Positions 13,861 through 20,776 of a stretch of 64,000 nt of DNA are shown here, piece by piece. The notes under the pieces were generated by a model. It had not been told where the DNA came from. It did no database searches and saw only the letters and a program-made list of their open reading frames with translations. How positions within the stretch are numbered: position 1 is the stretch's first letter; the number at the start of each line of letters is the position of its first letter. Source of the DNA: Listeria monocytogenes (GTDB lineage: Bacteria > Bacillota > Bacilli > Lactobacillales > Listeriaceae); assembly GCF_900187225.1 (NCBI RefSeq), contig NZ_LT906436.1:1302001-1366000 (forward strand), read 5' to 3'. The position numbers were made by a program, and so were the translations under genes.

Positions 13861-14805
13861 ATGAAGACGATATACTTACATCATCCGATTACAACGGACG
13901 AGTGGACTGACATAAACAAAGTAATGGCACTTGGTTTTTTTGATGGCGTCCATTTGGGACATCAAGCAGTTATTAAACAAGCGAAACAGATTGCCGGACA
14001 AAAAGGACTTCAAACTGCAGTGTTAACCTTTGATCCGCATCCATCTGTGGTTTTAAGCAATATACGAAAACAAGTAAAATATCTCACACCACTTGAAGAT
14101 AAAGCAGAAAAAATGGCTAAACTTGGCGTAGATATTATGTATGTAGTTCGCTTTACAACACAGTTTTCCGAGCTATCTCCGCAAGCCTTTGTGGATAACT
14201 ATTTAGTCGCTTTACATGTAGAACATGTGGTAGCTGGTTTCGACTATTCTTACGGTAAAAAAGGTGAAGGTAAAATGACCGATTTGGCTAAATATGCTGA
14301 TGGTCGCTTTGAGGTTACGATTGTCGATAAACAAACTGCCGCAAGCGACAAAATAAGTTCAACAAACATTAGACGTGCCATCACAGAAGGCGAACTAGAA
14401 GAAGCAAATCAATTACTGGGCTATCCTTATACAACGAAAGGAACCGTGATTCATGGGGACAAACGAGGCAGAACAATTGGGTTTCCAACAGCGAACATCC
14501 GCGTAAATGAAGATTATTTGATTCCGAAGCTTGGTGTTTATGCAGTGAAATTCCGTGTGAATGGGGAAACTCACTTGGGTATGGCGAGTATTGGCTACAA
14601 TATCACGTTTAAAGACGATCAAGCACTCTCCATTGAGGTGTATATTCTAGATTTTCACCGCGAAATTTACGGCGAAGAAGCAGAAATTGAATGGTATCAA
14701 TTTTTCCGCCCAGAACTTAAATTTAATGGGGTAGAAGGTTTGATTGCTCAGTTAGAAAAAGACGAACAAGATACAAGAGCATTTTTTGCTAATTTAGAGG
14801 ATTAA
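13861..14805 (+). CDS. ribF: Bifunctional riboflavin kinase / FAD synthetase
   Basis: Phosphorylates riboflavin to FMN and adenylates FMN to FAD (called ribC in Bacillus and Listeria). The 314-aa protein has an N-terminal nucleotidyltransferase domain with GFFDGVHLGH near residue 26 and SSTNIRRAI near 165. The C-terminal kinase domain has GRTIGFPTANI near 203. I chose ATG 13861 rather than GTG 13852, because the AGAGGAG site is only 2 bases from the GTG and 11 from the ATG. It lies between truB and rpsO. Confidence 0.95.
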   Translation: MKTIYLHHPITTDEWTDINKVMALGFFDGVHLGHQAVIKQAKQIAGQKGLQTAVLTFDPHPSVVLSNIRKQVKYLTPLEDKAEKMAKLGVDIMYVVRFTTQFSELSPQAFVDNYLVALHVEHVVAGFDYSYGKKGEGKMTDLAKYADGRFEVTIVDKQTAASDKISSTNIRRAITEGELEEANQLLGYPYTTKGTVIHGDKRGRTIGFPTANIRVNEDYLIPKLGVYAVKFRVNGETHLGMASIGYNITFKDDQALSIEVYILDFHREIYGEEAEIEWYQFFRPELKFNGVEGLIAQLEKDEQDTRAFFANLED

Positions 14806-14819
14806 ACGACTATTTCTGC

Positions 14820-14848
14820 TTGCTTTTAGAGCCTAAATAGTGTATCTT
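14820..14848 (+). promoter_or_regulatory. Candidate sigma-A promoter of rpsO
   Basis: TTGCTT (14820-14825), 17-base spacer, TATCTT (14843-14848) just after ribF. It predicts an rpsO leader of about 85 bases. Confidence 0.55.
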
Positions 14849-14865
14849 TAAATCTGTACGAACAG

Positions 14866-14939
14866 AACCATTACTTGGCTTTTGCGACTCACCGACGCTT
14901 GGCTCAGTAATTGGGGATATTTTAGAAGGAGGTGGAAAG
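14866..14939 (+). promoter_or_regulatory. Probable S15 autoregulatory leader
   Basis: CCATTACT (about 14868-14875) can pair with AGTAATTGG (about 14906-14914) with one bulged base, enclosing a GC-rich loop, just upstream of the AAGGAGGTGG site of rpsO. rpsO leaders in several bacteria are bound by S15 to repress translation; that this one works so is inferred from position and structure. Confidence 0.45.
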
Positions 14940-14941
14940 AA

Positions 14942-15211
14942 ATGGCTTTAACTCAAGAACGCAAAAATGAAATTATTGCAGAGTACCGTGTCCATGATAC
15001 AGATACTGGTTCACCAGAAGTACAAATTGCTGTATTAACTGCTGAAATCAATAGCTTAAATGAGCACGTTCGCGTACACAAAAAAGATCATCACTCTTAC
15101 CGTGGATTAATGAAAATGGTAGGTCACCGTCGTAACCTATTAACTTACCTACGTAAAAAAGATGTTCAACGTTACCGCGAACTTATCAAACGTTTAGGTT
15201 TACGTCGATAA
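14942..15211 (+). CDS. rpsO: 30S ribosomal protein S15
   Basis: Primary 16S rRNA-binding protein of the small-subunit platform, 89 aa. The [10 protein letters not shown] and [18 protein letters not shown] stretches are diagnostic. The start is ATG 14942, preceded by AAGGAGGTGG; the frame stays open 60 bases further upstream, but that stretch is leader RNA. It is followed by a terminator and then pnp, the classic rpsO-pnp pairing. Confidence 0.98.
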   Translation: MALTQERKNEIIAEYRVHDTDTGSPEVQIAVLTAEINSLNEHVRVHKKDHHSYRGLMKMVGHRRNLLTYLRKKDVQRYRELIKRLGLRR

Positions 15212-15220
15212 AAACCAGAC

Positions 15221-15254
15221 GAAAGCGGGATACCAAAAGTTCCCGCTTTTTTTT
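15221..15254 (+). terminator. rpsO terminator
   Basis: AGCGGGA pairs with TCCCGCT and is followed by eight Ts (ending about 15254). It separates rpsO from the pnp leader. Confidence 0.85.
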
Positions 15255-15277
15255 GAGTATTAACTATACTAAATTTT

Positions 15278-15439
15278 GGAAAACACGCCGAAGAAATGAA
15301 ACTTTATCGCATGAATCCAAAAACGTGCTTCAAAAATTTGCTATTTTTAGCAGGTTTTTGGATTCATGTGTGCTTTAGACAATCTAAAGTGTGCGTGAAC
15401 ATTCTTATGCATGGTAAAGTTTCTGGTTCGTGTTTTTCC
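15278..15439 (+). ncRNA. Structured pnp leader RNA
   Basis: A nested set of inverted repeats. The outer helix joins 15278-15287 to 15429-15439 (one bulge), then GAAACTTTA (15298-15306) pairs with TAAAGTTTC (15415-15423). Inside are a perfect 15-bp hairpin (15310-15324 with 15354-15368) and a 7-bp hairpin CTTTAGA/TCTAAAG (15373-15379 with 15383-15389). Together they make a three-way junction ending 7 bases before the AAAGGAGAG ribosome site of pnp. A weak -10 (TATACT, 15265-15270) lies just upstream. Escherichia coli pnp is autoregulated through RNase III cleavage of a leader hairpin; a comparable role here is inferred. Confidence 0.65.
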
Positions 15440-15459
15440 TAATCAAAGGAGAGTAAAAT

Positions 15460-17631
15460 ATGTCTGAAAAACAAGTATTTTCAACAGAGTGGGCAGGTAA
15501 AACATTATCTGTTGAAGTAGGTCAATTAGCAAAACAAGCAAGTGGGGCAGCCTTAATTCGTTACGGTGATACGGTTGTTTTAACAGCCGCAGTAGGTTCT
15601 AAAAAACCACGTCCAGGCGACTTTTTCCCATTAACTGTTAACTATGAAGAAAAAATGTATTCCGTTGGTAAAGTTCCCGGTGGATTCTTAAAACGTGAAG
15701 GACGTCCAAGCGACCGTGCTACATTAACAGCGCGTCTTATTGACCGTCCAATCCGTCCGCTATTTGCAGAAGGTTTCCGTAATGAAGTTCAAATTACTTC
15801 TACTGTATTCAGTGTGGATCAAGATTGTTCGCCAGAAATGGCAGCAATGCTTGGATCTTCTGTTGCATTAGTTATTTCCGATATTCCATTTGAAGGACCA
15901 ATCGCTGGTGTTGACGTTGGTCGTATCGATGGAAAATACGTTATTAACCCAACAATCGAGCAAGCAGAAAAAAGCGATATTAGCTTAACTGTTGCAGGAA
16001 CTTATGATGCAATCAACATGGTAGAGGCTGGAGCGAAAGAAGTTTCAGAAGAAGCAATGCTTGAAGCAATTATGTTTGGTCATGAAGAAATTAAACGTCT
16101 TTGTGAATTCCAACAACAAATTATTGCGGCAGTTGGTAAAGAAAAACGCGAAATCGAACTTTTTGTAAGCGATCCTGAACTTGAAGCAGAAGTAAAAGCA
16201 GCTAGTGAAGGTAAAATGAAAACAGCTATCAAAACAGAAGAGAAAAAAGCACGTGAAGCAGCAATTGAAGATGTAAAAGAAGAAATTTTAGAAAGCTATA
16301 AAGCAAAAGAACTAGAAAACGAAGCAGAAATTCTTAGCGAAGTAGCTCATATTCTTGAAATGATTGAAAAAGATGAAATGCGTCGTCTAATTTCTCAAGA
16401 TAAAATCCGTCCAGATGGTCGTAAAGTAAACGAAATTCGCCCGCTTTCTTCTGAAGTTGGTATGCTTCCTCGTGTCCATGGTTCAGGTTTATTCACTCGT
16501 GGCCAAACACAAGCTCTAAGTGTATGTACACTGGCGCCGCTTCGTGAACACCAAATCATTGATGGTCTAGGGACAGAAGAGTACAAACGCTTTATGCATC
16601 ATTATAACTTCCCGCAATTTAGTGTTGGGGAAACAGGTCCTCGTCGTGCTCCAGGGCGTCGTGAAATCGGTCACGGTGCATTAGGCGAACGTGCATTACA
16701 ATATGTTATTCCTTCCGAAGAGGAATTCCCTTACACAATCCGTTTAGTATCAGAAGTTCTTGAATCTAACGGATCTAGCTCTCAAGCAAGTATTTGTGGT
16801 TCTACACTTGCAATGCTTGATGCTGGTGTTCCAATTAAAGCGCCAGTTGCAGGTATCGCGATGGGTCTTGTAAAACTTGGAGATGACTACACAATCCTTT
16901 CTGATATCCAAGGTATGGAAGATCACTTTGGCGATATGGACTTTAAAGTTGCTGGTACAAAAGACGGTATTACAGCACTTCAAATGGATATCAAAATCGA
17001 TGGCTTGAGCCGTCAAATTTTGGACGAAGCATTAACACAAGCAAAAGAAGGACGCTTACACATTCTAGAACACTTAACTAGCACAATTAGCGCACCTCGT
17101 GAAGAACTTTCTGCTTATGCTCCAAAAATCATCACACTAAATATCAAACCAGAGAAAATCAAAGATGTTATCGGACCTGGTGGAAAACAAATCAATGCAA
17201 TTATTGATGAAACTGGCGTAAAAATTGATATCGAACAAGATGGTACAGTGTACATTGCTTCCCAAGATCAAGCAATGAACCGTAAAGCAATTGCTATCAT
17301 CGAAGACATCGTTCGTGAAGTAGAAGTGGGAGAAGTTTATACTGGTAAAGTTCGTCGTATCGAAAAATTTGGCGCATTTGTTGAATTATTCAAAGGTACA
17401 GATGGTTTAGTTCATATTTCTGAATTAGCGCATGAACGCGTTGGGAAAGTAGAAGATATCCTAAAATTAGGTGATGAAGTTACTGTTAAAGTTATCGAAG
17501 TAGACCAACAAGGCCGCGTTAACTTATCACGTAAAGCTTTGCTTGAGAAAAAAGAACAACCAGAAGGCGATAAAAAACCACAAGCAGAGAAAAAATTCTA
17601 TCCAAAAACGAAAAAACCAGAATCTAAATAA
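15460..17631 (+). CDS. pnp: Polynucleotide phosphorylase
   Basis: 3'-5' phosphorolytic exoribonuclease, a trimer and part of RNA turnover. The 723-aa protein has two RNase PH domains separated by a helical linker (FTRGQTQAL in the second), a KH domain with [11 protein letters not shown] near residue 570, and an S1 domain from about 624. The last 30 residues are charged and Lys-rich. The ATG is preceded by AAAGGAGAG. It is downstream of rpsO, separated by a terminator and a structured leader, and ends at a bidirectional terminator. Confidence 0.98.
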   Translation: MSEKQVFSTEWAGKTLSVEVGQLAKQASGAALIRYGDTVVLTAAVGSKKPRPGDFFPLTVNYEEKMYSVGKVPGGFLKREGRPSDRATLTARLIDRPIRPLFAEGFRNEVQITSTVFSVDQDCSPEMAAMLGSSVALVISDIPFEGPIAGVDVGRIDGKYVINPTIEQAEKSDISLTVAGTYDAINMVEAGAKEVSEEAMLEAIMFGHEEIKRLCEFQQQIIAAVGKEKREIELFVSDPELEAEVKAASEGKMKTAIKTEEKKAREAAIEDVKEEILESYKAKELENEAEILSEVAHILEMIEKDEMRRLISQDKIRPDGRKVNEIRPLSSEVGMLPRVHGSGLFTRGQTQALSVCTLAPLREHQIIDGLGTEEYKRFMHHYNFPQFSVGETGPRRAPGRREIGHGALGERALQYVIPSEEEFPYTIRLVSEVLESNGSSSQASICGSTLAMLDAGVPIKAPVAGIAMGLVKLGDDYTILSDIQGMEDHFGDMDFKVAGTKDGITALQMDIKIDGLSRQILDEALTQAKEGRLHILEHLTSTISAPREELSAYAPKIITLNIKPEKIKDVIGPGGKQINAIIDETGVKIDIEQDGTVYIASQDQAMNRKAIAIIEDIVREVEVGEVYTGKVRRIEKFGAFVELFKGTDGLVHISELAHERVGKVEDILKLGDEVTVKVIEVDQQGRVNLSRKALLEKKEQPEGDKKPQAEKKFYPKTKKPESK

Positions 17632-17634
17632 TAT

Positions 17635-17670
17635 AAAAAGCAAGTAGCTTAGGCTACTTGCTTTTTTTAA
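17635..17670. terminator. Bidirectional terminator, pnp / rsgA-like
   Basis: A perfect 14-bp stem joins 17635-17648 to 17653-17666 with a TTAG loop, flanked by A-run and T-run so that it can work on both strands. The convergent GTPase gene ends 2 bases beyond it. Confidence 0.92.
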
Positions 17671-17671
17671 A

Positions 17672-18712
17672 CTATTTTTTAGGTCGGGTTTTAAAATGTG
17701 TTCGCATTGATTTTTGAATAACTTTCCAGCGGTCGCGTTCTTGTCTTGCAAGAGCAGGGCTATTTTTCCGGGCGTGGTAAGCCATTTCTCGCTGCAATTT
17801 CAACCAATTCTCGTAATGTTGCATAGTGAGAGTTCCATCTTCTAATGCCGCTTGGACGGCGCAATTTGGCTCTTGTGTATGAGAACAATCATGGAAACGA
17901 CATCCTTCAGCCAATTCTTCCACATCTGAAAAAGTTGTTTCTAATCCAGCTTGATTAAAACCAACACCAAATTCGCGCATGCCTGGCGTATCAATAACAA
18001 TCCAACCATTCGAAAGCAAATGCATTTCTCGATGGGTCGTCGTATGTTTTCCCTTACTATCATCTTCTCGAATACCAGCAGTTTTCATTAAATCAGTACC
18101 TGCAAGCGAATTAATAAAAGAGGATTTTCCAACACCTGAGGAGCCGAGCAAAATAAGCGTGCTATTCGGCTTTAAATCACTTTCTAACGCTTCAAAACCA
18201 TGATGTGATAAATTATCCACATAGTAAGCTGGAACGCCATAAGCGACTGCTTCGAGCTGCTGAGCATAGAATGATAAATCCTCCACTAAATCTGCTTTCG
18301 TTAAAATGATAATCGGTGTTGCACCACTATCCCAAGCAACAGTTAAATAGCGCTCTAATCTGTTTAAATTAAAATCATGATTTAAACTCATCACAATGAG
18401 CGCATAATCGAAATTAGCTGCAATCAATTGTTCCGCCGAGTCTTTATTCATTCTAGAAAATACTGTTTTCCGCTCCAAAACAGAGAGTATTTGCAAATCA
18501 CCACTAATCTCTACAAAATCACCGACAGTAGGAAGGGAAGTAGAGGATAATTCATAAAAATTTCCACGCTTCAATGATGCTAAAAATTCCTCATTCTCCG
18601 TAATAATTCGATAGTAATCTCTAAATACCGCAGTTACTCTACCATAAGAGGAAGTAGCAGCTATCTTTTGTTCTTTAAAAAAACTTGTAATACCATATTG
18701 TTCTAATATCAA
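17672..18712 (-). CDS. RsgA/YjeQ-type circularly permuted GTPase
   Basis: Ribosome-associated GTPase of the RsgA (YjeQ/EngC) family, which checks 30S maturation. The G motifs are in permuted order: TKAD (138-141), GSSGVGKSS (190-198), then DTPG (241-244). An OB-like domain comes first and a zinc cluster Cys271, Cys276, His278, Cys284 follows. A basic tail makes it 346 aa, longer than the roughly 300-aa Firmicute RsgA. It is not next to prkC, where Listeria keeps its main rsgA as I recall, so this is likely a second paralogue. The TTG start at 18712 has AAAGGAG 8 bases upstream. It is convergent with pnp. Confidence 0.88.
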   Translation of the reverse strand: MILEQYGITSFFKEQKIAATSSYGRVTAVFRDYYRIITENEEFLASLKRGNFYELSSTSLPTVGDFVEISGDLQILSVLERKTVFSRMNKDSAEQLIAANFDYALIVMSLNHDFNLNRLERYLTVAWDSGATPIIILTKADLVEDLSFYAQQLEAVAYGVPAYYVDNLSHHGFEALESDLKPNSTLILLGSSGVGKSSFINSLAGTDLMKTAGIREDDSKGKHTTTHREMHLLSNGWIVIDTPGMREFGVGFNQAGLETTFSDVEELAEGCRFHDCSHTQEPNCAVQAALEDGTLTMQHYENWLKLQREMAYHARKNSPALARQERDRWKVIQKSMRTHFKTRPKK

Positions 18713-18834
18713 TGTTTTCGCTCCTTTGTAGTTGGGAGCATTCTATAGGTAAAATACCCCCGTATTAATTATGAGGTTTTCCATTTTTACAATTGCCATA
18801 ATTCATCATCCTTTCTTTCTTAAATAATAACATA

Positions 18835-18869
18835 AAAAAGGAAACAAGCTCTAGACTTGTTTCCTTTTT
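18835..18869 (-). terminator. Terminator after the MltG-domain protein gene
   Basis: A perfect 14-bp stem, 18835-18848 with 18856-18869, and a 7-base loop. Read on the - strand it ends in a U-run, directly after the gene at 18873. Between this and the GTPase start (18713-18834) I see nothing else I can support. Confidence 0.9.
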
Positions 18870-18872
18870 GTA

Positions 18873-19352
18873 TTAATTTTTATGCGTTAAAATTTTAGCA
18901 ATCGTTTCATAGCTCATATCACTTTTGAGATTATAGCTACCATCACGAATATACTTTTCATAATCATTATCTCGTAAATATTTATCAAAATCTGAAGCAC
19001 TTTTAATAATACCGTTTGCTTGAAGTTCGTCACCAGCTTTAGAAGAAGGATCTCCTTTAGAAATCTTTAAAGTATAACTTTTTACTTTTTTTGCTTCTTC
19101 AGCTTTCTTTTTAGCATCTTCTTCGGCTTTTTTCTTTGCTTCCGCTTCCGTTGCTTTATCCACTTCTTGCTGAGCTAATAATTTTTCGTATTTGTTCTTC
19201 CATGTGCTTGAGTTTTCATCAGAACCAGCTTTTGTAGACGTGGCTTTTGTTTCATCTGCTTTAGTCTGAGTTGAGAAAAACTGATTATACACCAGTAAGA
19301 CAACAGCAGATATTAAGAAACCTAGCGCCAACATCCGTAAGTTTTTCTTCAC
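18873..19352 (-). CDS. Membrane-anchored protein with MltG/YceG-like LysM domain, no lytic domain
   Basis: 159 aa. A basic N-terminus and one membrane segment (about 7-26) are followed by a Thr/Ser/Lys-rich linker and an Ala/Lys/Glu coiled coil (about 48-90). The C-terminal 65 residues resemble the LysM-like subdomain that precedes the catalytic domain in the endolytic transglycosylase MltG (YceG): I-x-x-G-x-S, a NGIIKSASDF-type helix, DGSYNLKSDMSYETIAKIL. The MltG catalytic region is absent. It probably faces the cell wall; a role in peptidoglycan synthesis is inferred only. It lies 27 bases after another small membrane protein gene on the same strand, with a strong terminator behind it. GGAGGAG stands before the ATG. 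Confidence 0.8.
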   Translation of the reverse strand: MKKNLRMLALGFLISAVVLLVYNQFFSTQTKADETKATSTKAGSDENSSTWKNKYEKLLAQQEVDKATEAEAKKKAEEDAKKKAEEAKKVKSYTLKISKGDPSSKAGDELQANGIIKSASDFDKYLRDNDYEKYIRDGSYNLKSDMSYETIAKILTHKN

Positions 19353-19379
19353 AGATAGGCTCCTCCTTTAAAATTTAAA

Positions 19380-19736
19380 TCAATGTTTTAAATATTCTTC
19401 AATGATTTTTTCCACTTCTTCTTTAGGTAAAGATGACTGTTCAGCAATTTCTGAAGTTACAATTCCAGAAGTATAAAGTGTAATCACTTGTTTTTTCATT
19501 AATTCACGAACTTTCGGGCTATCAGGAACTTGCTCAGCTTCAATGCTTGGGCTATCCATTTTCATTGCTTTTTCTAGTTCAGAGATACGTTGTTTTAGTT
19601 CAAAGTTTTCTTGCATCCACTGAGCAGCAACATCTTCCAGTTCTTTTTCTAATTGTTTATTGTCACCTTTTTGTAGAAATGAAATAACAAACAGCGCAAT
19701 AGCAGCAATTAGTAAGATAATTATGACTGTGGTCAT
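19380..19736 (-). CDS. Small membrane protein with coiled coil and HTH-like C-terminus
   Basis: 118 aa from ATG 19736, with GAGGTG about 12 bases upstream; a GTG at 19751 is an alternative. There is one N-terminal membrane segment (about 3-20), then a Glu/Lys coiled coil (about 25-55) and a C-terminal segment, VITLYTSGIVTSEIAEQSS, that has the spacing of a resolvase-type helix-turn-helix. The topology would put this part in the cytoplasm. I do not recognise a characterised family. It is the first gene of a two-gene unit with the MltG-domain protein and is divergent from rpmG. Confidence 0.75.
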   Translation of the reverse strand: MTTVIIILLIAAIALFVISFLQKGDNKQLEKELEDVAAQWMQENFELKQRISELEKAMKMDSPSIEAEQVPDSPKVRELMKKQVITLYTSGIVTSEIAEQSSLPKEEVEKIIEEYLKH

Positions 19737-19776
19737 GGGTTTTATACACACCTCTCTTCCATAAACTCTACTACTA

Positions 19777-19785
19777 GTTATAGCA
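19777..19785 (-). promoter_or_regulatory. Extended -10 promoter of the two small membrane protein genes
   Basis: On the - strand TGC-TATAAC forms an extended -10 element about 40 bases before the coding start. No clear -35 is needed for this class. Confidence 0.45.
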
Positions 19786-19854
19786 TAATTTACCTCAAAA
19801 CACCATCCGAAATAAGGTTTTGTAAAGAAAATAAAAAGAAAATGCATAGAGTCC

Positions 19855-19883
19855 TTGCAACAACTGTTTAAAAATGATATTAT
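19855..19883 (+). promoter_or_regulatory. Strong promoter of rpmG
   Basis: TTGCAA (19855-19860), 17-base spacer, TATTAT (19878-19883) preceded by TGA, i.e. both a -35 and an extended -10. It is divergent from the small membrane protein genes. Confidence 0.7.
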
Positions 19884-19933
19884 TATACAGGTTTAGTAAA
19901 TAAATTCGTCAGTCGGAGTTGGAGGGAAAAATA

Positions 19934-20083
19934 ATGCGCGTTAATATTACTTTAGAATGCACTGAATGCGGTGATCGTAATTACATCACTACTAAAAATA
20001 AGCGTGAAAATCCGGAACGTATTGAATTAAAAAAATATTGTCCAAGATTACGCCGTGTAACTTTACACCGCGAAACTAAGTAA
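19934..20083 (+). CDS. rpmG: 50S ribosomal protein L33
   Basis: 49-aa large-subunit protein. [17 protein letters not shown] at the start and the HRETK end are diagnostic. It has three of the four zinc-ribbon cysteines: Cys9, Cys12 and Cys36, but Leu where the fourth Cys would be (KKYCPRL). Zinc-binding L33 has CxxC...CxxC, and zinc-free forms have lost most of them, so this is an intermediate. GGAGGG is just before the ATG. Confidence 0.97.
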   Translation: MRVNITLECTECGDRNYITTKNKRENPERIELKKYCPRLRRVTLHRETK

Positions 20084-20114
20084 GCAGCAGGATCTCCATT
20101 CTGTTGCTTTTTTT
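20083..20114 (+). terminator. rpmG terminator
   Basis: AGCAGCAG (20083-20090) pairs with CTGTTGCT (20101-20108), one G-T pair, followed by a run of Ts. Confidence 0.82.
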
Positions 20115-20138
20115 ATTAGACAAAAGGGGGAAGTCAAG

Positions 20139-20678
20139 ATGGAAGACAAACGACTGATACGCGAGAAAATTCTACGGAATTTGAATAGCATTGATAAAGT
20201 AGAACATCGCGAACGTTCTATTAAATTAGCAGAAAAACTATTTTTATTGCCAGAATGGGAAAACGCAAAGGTTGTTGGTATCACATTAGCAAGACACCCT
20301 GAAATCGAAACAGAAGCAATCATTCTGCAAGCGAAAAAAGAAGGGAAGACTATTTTAATTCCAAAAACATATTATCCTAGCAGAAAAATGGAGTTTAAAA
20401 AGATGGATTCCATACACCCTTTAATAAAATCAAAGTTTGGTATTTTAGAACCTAACGAATTAGCAGAAACAGTTGATAAAAAAGTAATTGACTTATTAAT
20501 CGTTCCTGGGGTTGCTTTTAATAAAGACCATTATAGAATCGGTTTTGGCGGAGGATTTTACGATAGATTTTTAACGGATTTTCAAGGCCATACAGTGTCC
20601 TTGTACCTTTATGAACAACAAATAGAGTTTACACCTGAAACGCATGACGAACCTGTTTCTATTTTAATTGGAGGATAA
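20139..20678 (+). CDS. 5-formyltetrahydrofolate cyclo-ligase
   Basis: Converts 5-formyl-THF to 5,10-methenyl-THF using ATP, returning stored folate to the one-carbon pool. The 179-aa length is typical. A basic N-terminal region (KRLIREKIL), PEIETEAIILQA and the C-terminal GFGGGFYDRFL signature with YEQQ are present. A GGGGGAAG site precedes the ATG. It lies between the rpmG terminator and its own terminator, followed by the rhomboid operon. Also known as ygfA or fthC. Confidence 0.93.
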   Translation: MEDKRLIREKILRNLNSIDKVEHRERSIKLAEKLFLLPEWENAKVVGITLARHPEIETEAIILQAKKEGKTILIPKTYYPSRKMEFKKMDSIHPLIKSKFGILEPNELAETVDKKVIDLLIVPGVAFNKDHYRIGFGGGFYDRFLTDFQGHTVSLYLYEQQIEFTPETHDEPVSILIGG

Positions 20679-20701
20679 GGAAAAATAATTCTATAGAAAA
20701 T

Positions 20702-20732
20702 AGGGTGGATTGTTTACAACACCCTTTTTTTT
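20702..20732 (+). terminator. Terminator after the cyclo-ligase gene
   Basis: AGGGTG (20702-20707) pairs with CACCCT (20720-20725), followed by eight Ts. Confidence 0.82.
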
Positions 20733-20747
20733 GCGTATAGTAGTAAA

Positions 20748-20753
20748 TATAAT
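20748..20753 (+). promoter_or_regulatory. Consensus -10 element before the rhomboid gene
   Basis: A perfect TATAAT at 20748-20753; only a T-rich stretch stands in the -35 position. Transcription from it would begin near 20760, which argues against translation from the ATG at 20759. Confidence 0.4.
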
Positions 20754-20776
20754 TTGTAATGAAAGCAGGGAATTTT

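Noticed and set aside
18728-18800. GGGGTAT on the - strand before the RsgA-like gene as sigma-B promoter
   Set aside because: No GTTT element at the right distance.
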